Source of the DNA: CAYOVG01 sp964407285
Lineage (GTDB): Bacteria; Desulfobacterota; Syntrophobacteria; Syntrophobacterales; Syntrophobacteraceae
DNA: 7,695 nucleotides
Reading direction: 5' to 3'
NCBI GenBank assembly: GCA_964407285.1
Contig: CAYOVG010000336.1
Span: forward strand, 1 to 7,695
Position numbers and translations under genes: made by a program. Positions 1 to 7,047 of the stretch are shown here, in pieces. The first letter of the stretch is position 1. Every line of letters begins with the position of its first letter. The notes beneath the pieces are model-generated. The model saw only the letters and a list, made by a program, of their open reading frames with translations, did not search any database and had not been told where the DNA came from.

Positions 1-924
1 CTCGTGATTCAGTGAGATAACGTGCAAATCGATTGCGCTGAGGGACCGGGCCAGGCGCGACCGGTCCTGGTATGGTTTGAAGAGGACGTTGTTCAAGCCG
101 TGTCGCCGCACCTTCATTTCCAGTTCGGGACGTTTCGCCCCGTCGCCGATGAAGACGAAGACAATCCGGTCCCTGTCCCGGAGCAGGGCGGCCGCCCGTA
201 CAATCGTATCGAACTCATGGACCCTTCCCATGTTGCCCGAATACCCTACAACGAACCTGTCACGGAACTTCCACGTCTCACGAAGTTCGTTCAGTTCGTG
301 CGGAACGGACGTTATTTCCCGTCCGTCCGCCCAATTGTGCACGATCCGTATTCTATCCCCGGGAATTCCCAGCGCCCTCAATTCGTCGGCCATTCGCTCT
401 CCCAGCACGACGTTCACCCGCGCGAACCGCAAGGACATGTTGCGTACCGCCGTCAGCACCGGTCCGACGAGGCCCGTTCCCCTGACACGGGCTGCCGTCG
501 CCACTTCCGGAAAGAGGTCCTGTATCCAGTTGATCAGCAGCGTCCCCCGCATCTTCGCCGCCAGGGCGGTGATTACCGAGATCAGCGGAGGGTCGGTTTC
601 GGCAACGGCCAGGTCCCCCGCCTTCAGCGTTTTCAGAAGGTAGAGCGCCGCATTCAGATAGAAGGTCACATAGTCGATGGCTCTTCCCGGAAGACGGTTG
701 CGCCCGAATCGAGTCGTCCAAAGGCGCTTTACATGGACGCCGCGCACCACTTCGTCGTGCGGCAGCCCGGAAACCGGCGCGTTGTAAGTCTGTCTGCCGG
801 TAACCACCTCAACGGCCATGTTCGAGTTGCGCTCCGCCAGGTGGAATGCGAGATCGCCCAGCAACTGGCCGGTCCCCGACTGATCGGGATAGAAGTAACG
901 ATTGACGAAAACGATCTTTCTCAT
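1..924 (-). CDS. GT4 glycosyltransferase, WbuB/WcaI-like (3' end outside window)
   Basis: Probable cytoplasmic or membrane-associated GT-B glycosyltransferase that adds a sugar to a lipid-linked exopolysaccharide or O-antigen repeat unit. 308 codons are open from the ATG at 922-924 to the window edge with no stop. Visible motifs: N-terminal Rossmann half opening MRKIVFVNRYFYPDQSGTG; TDPPL at residues 110-114; WIQDLFPEVA near 133-142; HNWAD at 196-200; the second-domain entry VVGYSGNMGRVHEFDTIVRAA from about 225; and FIGDGAKRPELE near 258-269. This motif set is typical of WbuB-type transferases, usually about 400 residues. The nucleotide-sugar-binding EX7E region expected after residue 300 lies beyond the edge, so activity and donor cannot be judged. 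The start is supported by AAGGA about 8 nt upstream. It lies 63 nt downstream of the wcaF-like gene on the same strand, a pairing usual in colanic-acid-type loci. The exact sugar is unknown. Confidence 0.9.
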   Translation of the reverse strand, partial: MRKIVFVNRYFYPDQSGTGQLLGDLAFHLAERNSNMAVEVVTGRQTYNAPVSGLPHDEVVRGVHVKRLWTTRFGRNRLPGRAIDYVTFYLNAALYLLKTLKAGDLAVAETDPPLISVITALAAKMRGTLLINWIQDLFPEVATAARVRGTGLVGPVLTAVRNMSLRFARVNVVLGERMADELRALGIPGDRIRIVHNWADGREITSVPHELNELRETWKFRDRFVVGYSGNMGRVHEFDTIVRAAALLRDRDRIVFVFIGDGAKRPELEMKVRRHGLNNVLFKPYQDRSRLARSLSAIDLHVISLNHE

Positions 925-987
925 CTTTGAAATCCTTGAAAAGCCGCTCGAGTGGGCGTTGACCGGCCGGTGGAAGGGAAAAACGGG

Positions 988-1545
988 CTACGACGGTCCG
1001 CCGGTATCCGATTGTCTGCGTTCCCTGACCGGTACGGCCGGTACTCCCCGGTGAATCCACCAGGCCCTGAGATCAACGGTGGCCACGCTGCCCAAAGCCA
1101 GCACCGCGCCTTCCTCGACAGTCACCCCGGGACCCACCGTAGCCCTGGCGCATATCCATGTTTGATCCCGAATCACGATCGGCTTCGTTACCAGGTCGAA
1201 AGTCGTCGAACTCCAGTCGTGACTGCCGGCGCACAGGTATGCTCCCTGCGAAATGCAGCAATGGTCGCCGATTCTGACCGGCGCAGGGTTGTCGATCCAT
1301 ACGTCTTCTCCGATCCATGCGTGCTCTCCGATTTCGAGGCGCCAGGGAAACTTTACCTTGAGGCCGGGCCGGAAGACCACGCCGGCGCCTATCCGTGCTC
1401 CGAAGAGCTTGAGGAGTATCTTCCTGTGCACGGCGCCGGGCATGCGGGAAGTTACGAAGAGCGCCTGGAGAATTACCCACAAAGCTTCGATCCATGGCGG
1501 CCGACCCCGGCAAAAGGACCTGTTGTCATATCGATCGAGTCGCAT
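988..1545 (-). CDS. wcaF: WcaF-like LbH O-acetyltransferase
   Basis: A 185-residue left-handed beta-helix acetyltransferase, expected to move acetyl from acetyl-CoA to a sugar of an extracellular polysaccharide. The N-terminal part (1-48) has the WcaF-type lead-in, with a hydrophobic helix at about 18-31. Hexapeptide-type repeats run from about 50 to 155 (ARIGAGVVF, LEIGEHAWIGEDVWID, VRIGDHCCISQGAYL, RDQTWICARATVGPGVTVEEGAVLALGSV). The segment CAGSHDWSSTTFDL contains the presumed catalytic His109. The C-terminus, WWIHRGVPAVPVRER, matches the usual GxPAxPV end of the family. The start at 1545 is supported by AGGGAG about 8 nt upstream; the stop is TAG at 988-990. It is the first gene of a leftward unit with the glycosyltransferase and has its own candidate promoter. 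The gene symbol is by family resemblance; the acceptor sugar is not known. NodL/LacA-type enzymes are a less likely alternative. Confidence 0.88.
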   Translation of the reverse strand: MRLDRYDNRSFCRGRPPWIEALWVILQALFVTSRMPGAVHRKILLKLFGARIGAGVVFRPGLKVKFPWRLEIGEHAWIGEDVWIDNPAPVRIGDHCCISQGAYLCAGSHDWSSTTFDLVTKPIVIRDQTWICARATVGPGVTVEEGAVLALGSVATVDLRAWWIHRGVPAVPVRERRQSDTGGPS

Positions 1546-1632
1546 GCGGATTGCTCCCTATCCCGACTGGTGAAAACCTTCTGTTCAGCAACGACATTTA
1601 TTTGCCCGGAGGAAGAGCAAACTCTCTTTTCC

Positions 1633-1662
1633 GTGGCAATGGTGAAGAAAAGCAATTATATT
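1633..1662 (+). promoter_or_regulatory. Candidate promoter for the VanZ-family gene, overlapping the leftward -10
   Basis: GTGGCA (1633-1638, 4 of 6 to TTGACA) lies 18 nt before TATATT (1657-1662, 5 of 6 to TATAAT). The -10 overlaps the opposite-strand TATAAT in the AT-rich core AATTATATT, so one short AT-rich site may serve both directions. Expected start near 1669, giving a leader of about 104 nt to the chosen ATG at 1773. Confidence 0.3.
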
Positions 1663-1682
1663 CCCGCGGTAAGAGCAGGCAA
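1655..1682 (-). promoter_or_regulatory. Candidate sigma70-type promoter for the wcaF-glycosyltransferase unit
   Basis: Read on the minus strand, TTGCCT (1682-1677) is separated by 16 nt from a perfect TATAAT (1660-1655). Transcription would start near 1648 and give a leader of about 100 nt before the wcaF ATG at 1545. The position inside a divergent intergenic spacer fits. The -35 matches the consensus at only 3 of 6 positions, so the call rests mainly on the -10 and the location. Confidence 0.42.
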
Positions 1683-1772
1683 GAGATTTATTGCATGAGA
1701 GCGGGTGAAGTCGAAGAAAAGTTCCGTTATCTAAATTCTCACTGTACGCGCTTCGGACAGGGTGGAGCGGGT

Positions 1773-2414
1773 ATGCCGGGCGTGCGGGATGCGGGTATGA
1801 AGCGATCGTTCATCAATGATGTCTTAGGATCCGTGGCGGGCCGGGACCCCTGGAGTTGGATTTCCATCATGTTCGGTCTCCAGGCCGCGGCGAGTATGAT
1901 ACTTACGAAGTTCCTGCCCATAGCCGTCGAGAAGACATTCGTTCCCATCCTGATTCTCGTATCGGCCGCGGTTGTTTCCTTCAGGCTGAGGCACAAAAGC
2001 GGGGCTTCACATCCCGACGCGCGGGAACGATGGATTCCCGTCGCGTTCTACATGGCTTTCATTTTCTTCCTGTCCCATACGTCGTCCTTCGGAAACAAAA
2101 CCCCCGTCAATGCCGATTTCTTCCACCCCATCGAGTACGCATTCCTGGGAATACTGCTTTGCTGGGCGTGGCGTCGGGTCCTGCTCAGAGGCGATTTTCC
2201 GTCTTTCGCCTCGAGGGTCGTCCTGGCCGGCACGGGATACGGCATGCTGGACGAAATCCACCAGTATTTCGTGCCGGGCCGCAACAGCAGCCTTTCCGAC
2301 CTGTTCCTGGATTTCGCCGGAGTCTGCCTGGGGCTTGCGGCATTCATGCTCCTCAGGCGTTTGCGGACCGGGTTCGCCGGTCCAGCCGGTTCAGGGCCAG
2401 GCAACCAGGATTAG
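1773..2414 (+). CDS. VanZ-family integral membrane protein
   Basis: A 213-residue multi-pass inner-membrane protein of the VanZ-like family. VanZ itself lowers teicoplanin susceptibility in enterococci, but the biochemical role of most homologues is unknown. Hydrophobic segments lie at about 28-46, 55-71, 87-101, 117-138, 147-160 and 177-195. The family signature is clear: SH at 101-102, HPIEYAFLG with His118 and Glu121, then DEIHQYFVPGRNSSLSDLF (Asp160, Glu161, His163, Arg170, Asp176) and the closing Asp180/Gly183. The reading frame is open from further upstream, with ATGs at 1695, 1773 and 1797. 1773 is chosen because GGAG at 1764-1767 sits 5 nt before it, and because the extra N-terminal residues from 1695 have no family character. 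It is transcribed divergently from wcaF and converges on pgpA, overlapping its end by 24 bp. Its neighbours suggest an envelope role, but no specific one. Confidence 0.88.
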   Translation: MPGVRDAGMKRSFINDVLGSVAGRDPWSWISIMFGLQAAASMILTKFLPIAVEKTFVPILILVSAAVVSFRLRHKSGASHPDARERWIPVAFYMAFIFFLSHTSSFGNKTPVNADFFHPIEYAFLGILLCWAWRRVLLRGDFPSFASRVVLAGTGYGMLDEIHQYFVPGRNSSLSDLFLDFAGVCLGLAAFMLLRRLRTGFAGPAGSGPGNQD

Positions 2415-2915
2415 CCACAACACGGCATGCGCGTAGCAGCCCGCTCCGACGTCATCCATAATGATCCAAAACCCTCCCTCGTCTCTGTCCAGCAATCTGA
2501 CGGGCCAGGGCTTCCAGATGTCGAAGAGGCGGAATAAGATGACGCCCAACACGAGGGACTTGAAGCTCAACGGCAAACCCGCCATGGTGATGAGAAACCC
2601 TATCAGTTCATCGATCACGACTTCCCGTGGGTCGCTCTTGTTGAGGGCGACTTCGGCCACGTCGGATACATAACAGGAAATGAAGAAGAACACGGTGAGC
2701 ACGACCCCCGGCCATGGATCGGACATAAGCGCAATCAAGCAGGCGGCGGGTATGCCCCATAATACCGTGGCGACCGTGCCGGGAGCGACCGTGCTTCTGC
2801 CCGCGGGACCCAACCGGGCAAGCTCGACGCATGCGTTGACGAACCATGAGGGCAACGCCTTTACCACCGGAACCGACGATCCGGGATTACCCGCGACTTT
2901 GCCGCGTATCTCCAT
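2391..2915 (-). CDS. pgpA: Phosphatidylglycerophosphatase A
   Basis: Membrane lipid phosphatase that removes the phosphate from phosphatidylglycerol phosphate to give phosphatidylglycerol, the last step of that branch of phospholipid synthesis. At 174 residues it is close to the usual length (E. coli PgpA is about 172). Signature blocks in order: STVAPGTVATVLWG (41-54), DPREVVIDELIGF with Asp102-Glu103 (95-107), FRLFDIWKPWPVRLLDR (128-144), and GGFWIIMDDVGAG with Asp154-Asp155 (147-159). The acidic pairs are the expected metal-binding residues. Hydrophobic stretches at about 50-65, 68-84, 103-125 and 160-173 fit a membrane protein. The start at 2915 has an excellent ribosome-binding site (GGAGGAG, 6 nt spacing). 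The gene begins 24 nt after the PBP stop, so the two are almost certainly co-transcribed. No terminator is visible after its TGA, which lies inside the end of the convergent VanZ-family gene. Confidence 0.95.
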   Translation of the reverse strand: MEIRGKVAGNPGSSVPVVKALPSWFVNACVELARLGPAGRSTVAPGTVATVLWGIPAACLIALMSDPWPGVVLTVFFFISCYVSDVAEVALNKSDPREVVIDELIGFLITMAGLPLSFKSLVLGVILFRLFDIWKPWPVRLLDRDEGGFWIIMDDVGAGCYAHAVLWLILVAWP

Positions 2916-2939
2916 CCCAAACTCCTCCGTGCGATGGTT

Positions 2940-5324
2940 TTAGAACAGGTCCGACTTGATGAATGAAGACGACGAACCGGAAGACGACGCCGGCGCCGAT
3001 GGATCCGATGGATTTTCCGTATCGGCCGGTTTGTCCTGCCGCACGATCCTGTCGCGCGGCATATTGTCTTCTGCAAAGGCGGTATACACGACCCGCGATG
3101 CTCCCGAACGCGAGGAGGCGTTCATCTTCATGAAGACAATCCCCGGAGGGATGGGAAACGTATCGACGGGTTCGTCTTTCAGGAGATCTTCCATGAAGTA
3201 CAGCCAGATGGGGCAGGCGGCATGTCCCCCCGTCTCGCCGGGTCCCAGGGATTTGCGGTTGTCGTCGTAGCCCACCCATACCCCCGTGAGGTGGGAGGGC
3301 GTATATCCCATAAACCATGCATCCTTCAGTTCGTTGGTGGTGCCCGTCTTGCCGGCGGCGGGTCTTCCGAGTTTCCTGGCCAATCTGCCCGTGCCCTCCT
3401 CGACGACGCCCTGCAGGATGTTGGTCATGATGTAAGCGGTCTGGGGAGAGATTACGCTCTCGTGCTGTTCGTAGTGCTGCTCCAATAAATTGCCGCGGCG
3501 GTCGAGCACCTTCTCGATCAGGTAGGGTTTCGAGCGTTCACCCCTGTTGGCGAAAACGGAATAGGCGGTCATGAGTTCGTTGAGGGTGATGCCGGACGAC
3601 CCGAGGGCGAGCGTCAGGTTACGCGCCAGGGCGGATTGTACGCCCAGGCGCCGTGCATAACTTATGGCGTAATTGACGCCGATATCCTGCAGGAGCTTAA
3701 CAGTCACCACGTTACGGGAATTGATCAGCGCGGTCCTGAACTGGATCGGCCCCCAGTACTCATGGTCGTAATTGGATGGGGTCCACGGTTCATCGACCGT
3801 CCCGTCGTCGAGCGTGAAAGGGGAGTCGATCAGGATGGACGCGGGAGTATAGCCTTTGTCGAGCGCCGCCGCGTAGATGATGGGCTTGAAGGACGATCCC
3901 GGCTGACGGATCGCCTGCGTGGCCCTGTTGAACTGGCTCGATTCAAAATCCCTCCCCCCTACCATGCAGATCACTCGTCCGGTGTCGGGAGCGATGGACA
4001 TGATCGCCCCCTGGACTTCCGGCTGCTGGTTGATCCGGGTACTCCACCTGTTGCCGTCGAGCTTGACGAGGTCCACCCATATGGCGTCTCCCGGTCGAAA
4101 TCCCTTGGATTTCTGGAGGTAGGCCTGGGCCCATTTCGCGTCCGCCATGGCCAGTTGTCCCCTGGCGACGCCGAGGTCGAGTTCGTAGGCTCGCGCTTTG
4201 GCGTCGTAGTTGAGCACGAGGGCTTCGACAAGTTGCCCTTTCTCCGCTTCGCGGTTGCGCTCCTCGAGTTCCTTCACGAAAGCGGGCCAGTTATCCCTGG
4301 GAACGTTGCGGTGCGGTCCCCTGTATCCGCTATGGCGTCTGTCGATTTCCCTCAGTCCCCTCGACAAAGCGTTTTCGGCCATCTTCTGAGCCCCGGGATC
4401 GAGGGTGGTGTAGACCTGGAGTCCGTCCTTGTAGAGTCCCCCCCGGCCGTAGCGGGCCTCGACCTGCCGTCGGACCTCCTCGGTGAAGGAGTTGAGTTCC
4501 TTTATGTTTTCGTACCTGGATTTGGCCAGTCGCACCTCTTCCGCGTACGCCTCGGCGGCATCCTCGGCCGTGATGAATCCCACTTCCACCATGCGGTCCA
4601 GCACGTATTTCTGCCTTTCCCGCGCGGCCTGGAAGTTCTGGAAGGGGGAGAAGCGCGTCGGGGCTTTCGGCAACCCGGCCAGCAGGGCCGATTCCGCGAG
4701 CGTCAGTTCTCCGACATGCTTGCCGAAATAGGTCTGCGCCGCGCCTTCCACGCCATACGCTCCGGCCCCCAGGTAAGCCTGGTTGAGGTAGAGGGAAAGT
4801 ATTTCATCCTTGGTGAGGGACCGGTCGATACGGTAGGCCAGTATGGCCTCCTTCAGCTTGCGAATCCACGTCCTTTCCGGGGTGAGCAGGAGGGACTTCA
4901 CCACCTGCTGAGTGATGGTGCTCCCGCCCTGGACTATCTCGCCGGCCTGAACGTTCTTGAAAAGGGCGCGGAATATACTTACCGGATCGACCCCGCGGTG
5001 CTCATAAAAGCGGGCATCCTCCGCCGCGAGGAAAGCGTTCTTGAGGCGGTCGGGCATGTCGGCCAGGGAGACCACGTACCGGCGTTCGGTGTAGAATTCC
5101 CCTATCAACGAGCCGTTTGCGTCATACATGGTGCTCACTATGGGCGGATTGTACTCCTTGAGCGACTTCGTACTGGGAAGCGACCGGTCGAGCTGGACAT
5201 AGAAAGCCACGAGCGCGGTGACCGCCATAAGAAGGAAGGCGATGGAAACGCCCAGGAGAGCGAACAGGAACCACTTGAGAGAACCCGACCTGGATTCCGC
5301 GGAAGAGGTTTTTGCATGCTTCAT
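2940..5324 (-). CDS. mrcA: Bifunctional class A penicillin-binding protein (PBP1A type)
   Basis: A 794-residue peptidoglycan synthase that polymerises lipid II (glycosyltransferase) and cross-links the stem peptides (transpeptidase) on the periplasmic side. A short basic cytoplasmic tail is followed by one membrane anchor (about 17-42). The GT51 domain (about 70-250) holds EDARFYEHRGVD with catalytic Glu102 and GGSTITQQVVK (133-143). An inserted OB-like region is centred on about 365-435. The transpeptidase domain (about 438-715) has SSFK with nucleophile Ser477 and Lys480, SRN at 536-538, and KTGT at 659-662. The C-terminus beyond about 766 is a low-complexity Asp/Pro/Ser-rich tail. The start at 5324 is backed by AGGGGTGAT just upstream. 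It follows mnmE after 114 nt and precedes pgpA by 24 nt. A weak internal promoter (TTGCTT at 5398-5393, 17 nt, TAAATA at 5375-5370) is possible but poor. The name mrcA/ponA is by family; PBP1C is unlikely given the domain layout. Confidence 0.95.
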   Translation of the reverse strand: MKHAKTSSAESRSGSLKWFLFALLGVSIAFLLMAVTALVAFYVQLDRSLPSTKSLKEYNPPIVSTMYDANGSLIGEFYTERRYVVSLADMPDRLKNAFLAAEDARFYEHRGVDPVSIFRALFKNVQAGEIVQGGSTITQQVVKSLLLTPERTWIRKLKEAILAYRIDRSLTKDEILSLYLNQAYLGAGAYGVEGAAQTYFGKHVGELTLAESALLAGLPKAPTRFSPFQNFQAARERQKYVLDRMVEVGFITAEDAAEAYAEEVRLAKSRYENIKELNSFTEEVRRQVEARYGRGGLYKDGLQVYTTLDPGAQKMAENALSRGLREIDRRHSGYRGPHRNVPRDNWPAFVKELEERNREAEKGQLVEALVLNYDAKARAYELDLGVARGQLAMADAKWAQAYLQKSKGFRPGDAIWVDLVKLDGNRWSTRINQQPEVQGAIMSIAPDTGRVICMVGGRDFESSQFNRATQAIRQPGSSFKPIIYAAALDKGYTPASILIDSPFTLDDGTVDEPWTPSNYDHEYWGPIQFRTALINSRNVVTVKLLQDIGVNYAISYARRLGVQSALARNLTLALGSSGITLNELMTAYSVFANRGERSKPYLIEKVLDRRGNLLEQHYEQHESVISPQTAYIMTNILQGVVEEGTGRLARKLGRPAAGKTGTTNELKDAWFMGYTPSHLTGVWVGYDDNRKSLGPGETGGHAACPIWLYFMEDLLKDEPVDTFPIPPGIVFMKMNASSRSGASRVVYTAFAEDNMPRDRIVRQDKPADTENPSDPSAPASSSGSSSSFIKSDLF

Positions 5325-5438
5325 GAAATCACCCCTCGAACATAGTTTATTACAGAAACCGTCCTGGCTTATTTATTCGTTATCCGGAAAAAAAGCAAAG
5401 GGATTCCATACTACATTCCATTTACTTCGCCATACGGG

Positions 5439-6839
5439 CTATTTGCCTATGCAAAAACTGGAGAAGACGCGGTCCAGGATGTCTTCTCCGGCTTCCATTC
5501 CGAGTAAGGAATCCATGAAAAGACGGGCGGTGTTCAGTTCTATGCCGACCAACTCGAGGGAATGGCCGGAAGCCGTAAGTTCCAGGGCGCGTGCGAGCGC
5601 GGCGAGAGACTGGTCCAGGCACTCCTTCTGCCTGGCGTTGGGGACCAGGGCGGAACCGGCCTTTTCCACGGGTTCCTTGATCAATTCATTGTAGAGAAAT
5701 CCACGCAGTTCTTCAATATCATCCCGGTTGAGCGCTGAAAGACTCATTACCGGCGTGTCCGCGCCGTAGCGGACGGCAATCGCGTCGACCGGGACCGCTG
5801 CCGGAAGGTCCGCCTTGTTCGCCAGGATAACGTGGCGTAGTGTCCGGATGGAATCGAAAACCATATCGTCCTCGGGTCCCAGCGGGAGGCTGCCGTCTAT
5901 CAGCCAGAGCACCAGGTCCGCTTCCTCGAGGGAGCGCAGGGTCCTGTCGATTCCCAGGGATTCGATGAGGCCGGCTCCGGAGCGGATTCCGGCCGTATCG
6001 AAGATGGTTACCAGGACTCCTGAAAGCAGGAAGCTGTCCTCTATGACATCCCGCGTGGTGCCGGGCGCCGGAGTGACAATGGCCCGGTCTCTTTCCAGGA
6101 GCGCATTCATGAGAGAAGACTTGCCCACATTGGGTTTGCCCGCCAGGACGATCGAGAGTCCCTCCCGAAGGACCCGGCCCTGCTCGTAGTTGTCCGCAAG
6201 CCGGGCCATGGGAGCAACGATATTCTCCCTGATCCGGTGCTCCAGTTCACTGAGATCAGGCTCCGAATCCTCCATCTCGTCCGGAAAGTCGAGGTTCGCC
6301 CCGATTTGAGCTTCGATCTGCAAAAGCACTTCCCGCCACAGCTCCACCTGTCTCCTCATCTCACCCGCCAGGTGCCTGCCGGCGGCCGCCAGGCTTCGGC
6401 GGGACCGTGACCGTATGGTGTCGATAACGGCTTCAGCCTGGGACAGGTCGATGCGGCCGTTGAGAAAGGCCCTGCGCGTGAATTCTCCGGGATGGGCCAG
6501 GCGAGCTCCCGACCGCAGAACCAGGGCGAGAATACGATTCAGGACCGTGTAGCCGCCGTGGCAGTTGATTTCGACCACGTCCTCGCGGGTGTACGTCCGG
6601 GGTGAAGCCATGAAGCCCAGGAGGACTTCGTCAACGGGTTCGGAGGTTTGCGGGTCGTGAATCCATCCGTGGTAGAGGCGGTGGGAGTCGAAAGCGGGGG
6701 ATGCTCCCCGTGACGAGCGAAACAGCCGTTTGGCTATGGGAAGAGCTTCCGGACCGCTGATTCTGATGATGCCGATCCCGCCCTCCCCGATGGGGGTGGC
6801 AATAGCGCAGATAGTATCGAACTCGGATCCTGTGTTCAT
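5439..6839 (-). CDS. mnmE: tRNA uridine-5-carboxymethylaminomethyl(34) synthesis GTPase MnmE
   Basis: Cytoplasmic GTPase that, with MnmG (GidA), modifies C5 of the wobble uridine U34 in several tRNAs using a tetrahydrofolate-derived carbon. Full length at 466 residues. The N-terminal folate-binding, dimerising domain (about 1-120) begins with the conserved FDTICAIATPIGEGGIGIIR, which fixes the start at Met1 (ATG at 6837-6839). A helical domain flanks the inserted G domain (about 225-385). The G motifs are all present: GKPNVGKS (234-241), TTRD (261-264), DTAG (281-284), NKAD (341-344) and SAL (368-370). Glu293, 12 residues after the DTAG Asp, lines up with the catalytic Glu282 of E. coli MnmE. 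The C-terminus FCIGK carries the invariant Cys463. No good ribosome-binding site is seen before the ATG, and the upstream DNA becomes a heptamer repeat array only 26 nt away, so its promoter is uncertain. It is the first gene of the run mnmE, PBP, pgpA. Confidence 0.97.
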   Translation of the reverse strand: MNTGSEFDTICAIATPIGEGGIGIIRISGPEALPIAKRLFRSSRGASPAFDSHRLYHGWIHDPQTSEPVDEVLLGFMASPRTYTREDVVEINCHGGYTVLNRILALVLRSGARLAHPGEFTRRAFLNGRIDLSQAEAVIDTIRSRSRRSLAAAGRHLAGEMRRQVELWREVLLQIEAQIGANLDFPDEMEDSEPDLSELEHRIRENIVAPMARLADNYEQGRVLREGLSIVLAGKPNVGKSSLMNALLERDRAIVTPAPGTTRDVIEDSFLLSGVLVTIFDTAGIRSGAGLIESLGIDRTLRSLEEADLVLWLIDGSLPLGPEDDMVFDSIRTLRHVILANKADLPAAVPVDAIAVRYGADTPVMSLSALNRDDIEELRGFLYNELIKEPVEKAGSALVPNARQKECLDQSLAALARALELTASGHSLELVGIELNTARLFMDSLLGMEAGEDILDRVFSSFCIGK

Positions 6840-6865
6840 TTCGGGCTTGCGTCCGGGTTGCCTTT

Positions 6866-7047
6866 GGGTTGCGGGTTGCGGGTTACGGGTTGCGAGTTGC
6901 GGGTTGCGGGTTGCGAGTTGCGAGTTGCGGGTTACGGGTTGCGGGTTGCGGGTTGCGGGTTGCGGGTTACGGGTTACGGGTTGCGAGTTGCGAGTTGCGA
7001 GTTGCGGGTTATGGGTTATGGGTTATGGGTTACGGGTTATGGGTTGC
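6866..7047. repeat. 26-copy, 7-bp tandem repeat (GGGTTGC consensus)
   Basis: Exactly 26 head-to-tail units of 7 bp with no indel. Four variants occur: GGGTTGC (11 units), GAGTTGC (6: units 5, 8, 9, 18-20), GGGTTAC (5: units 3, 10, 15, 16, 24) and GGGTTAT (4: units 21-23 and 25). Only positions 2, 6 and 7 vary, always by a transition. A further GGGTTGC lies at 6855-6861, separated by CTTT, and a lone one at 7112-7118. GGGCTTG borders both sides (6843-6849 and 7048-7054). Because 7 is not a multiple of 3, all three forward frames stay open and give a false Gly/Leu/Arg/Val/Cys-rich protein; it is not coding. Similar G-rich heptamer arrays are known between genes in various bacterial genomes. The array starts 26 nt upstream of the mnmE ATG. 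Confidence 0.95.

Noticed and set aside
22..930. Long open frame on the plus strand (302 codons)
   Set aside because: It lies wholly opposite the glycosyltransferase gene, whose minus-strand product has clear GT4 motifs. The plus-strand product has no recognisable domain and is a by-product of GC-rich codon use.
1695..1772. Upstream ATG (1695) as start of the VanZ-family gene
   Set aside because: In frame, but with only a weak ribosome-binding site and 26 extra residues without family character. The ATG at 1773 has GGAG at 5 nt. The later ATG at 1797 remains possible.
3636..5345. 569-codon open frame on the plus strand
   Set aside because: It is fully antisense to the PBP, whose GT51 and transpeptidase motifs are intact. 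The translation is Arg/Gly/His-rich without domains or a good ribosome-binding site.
5379..5387. DnaA-box-like word TTATCC near the mnmE/PBP spacer, suggesting an origin since mnmE can lie near oriC
   Set aside because: The word continues GGA rather than ACA, it is isolated, and there is no AT-rich unwinding region or dnaA/dnaN/parAB context.
6866..7047. CRISPR array
   Set aside because: Units are 7 bp with no spacers and no cas genes nearby.
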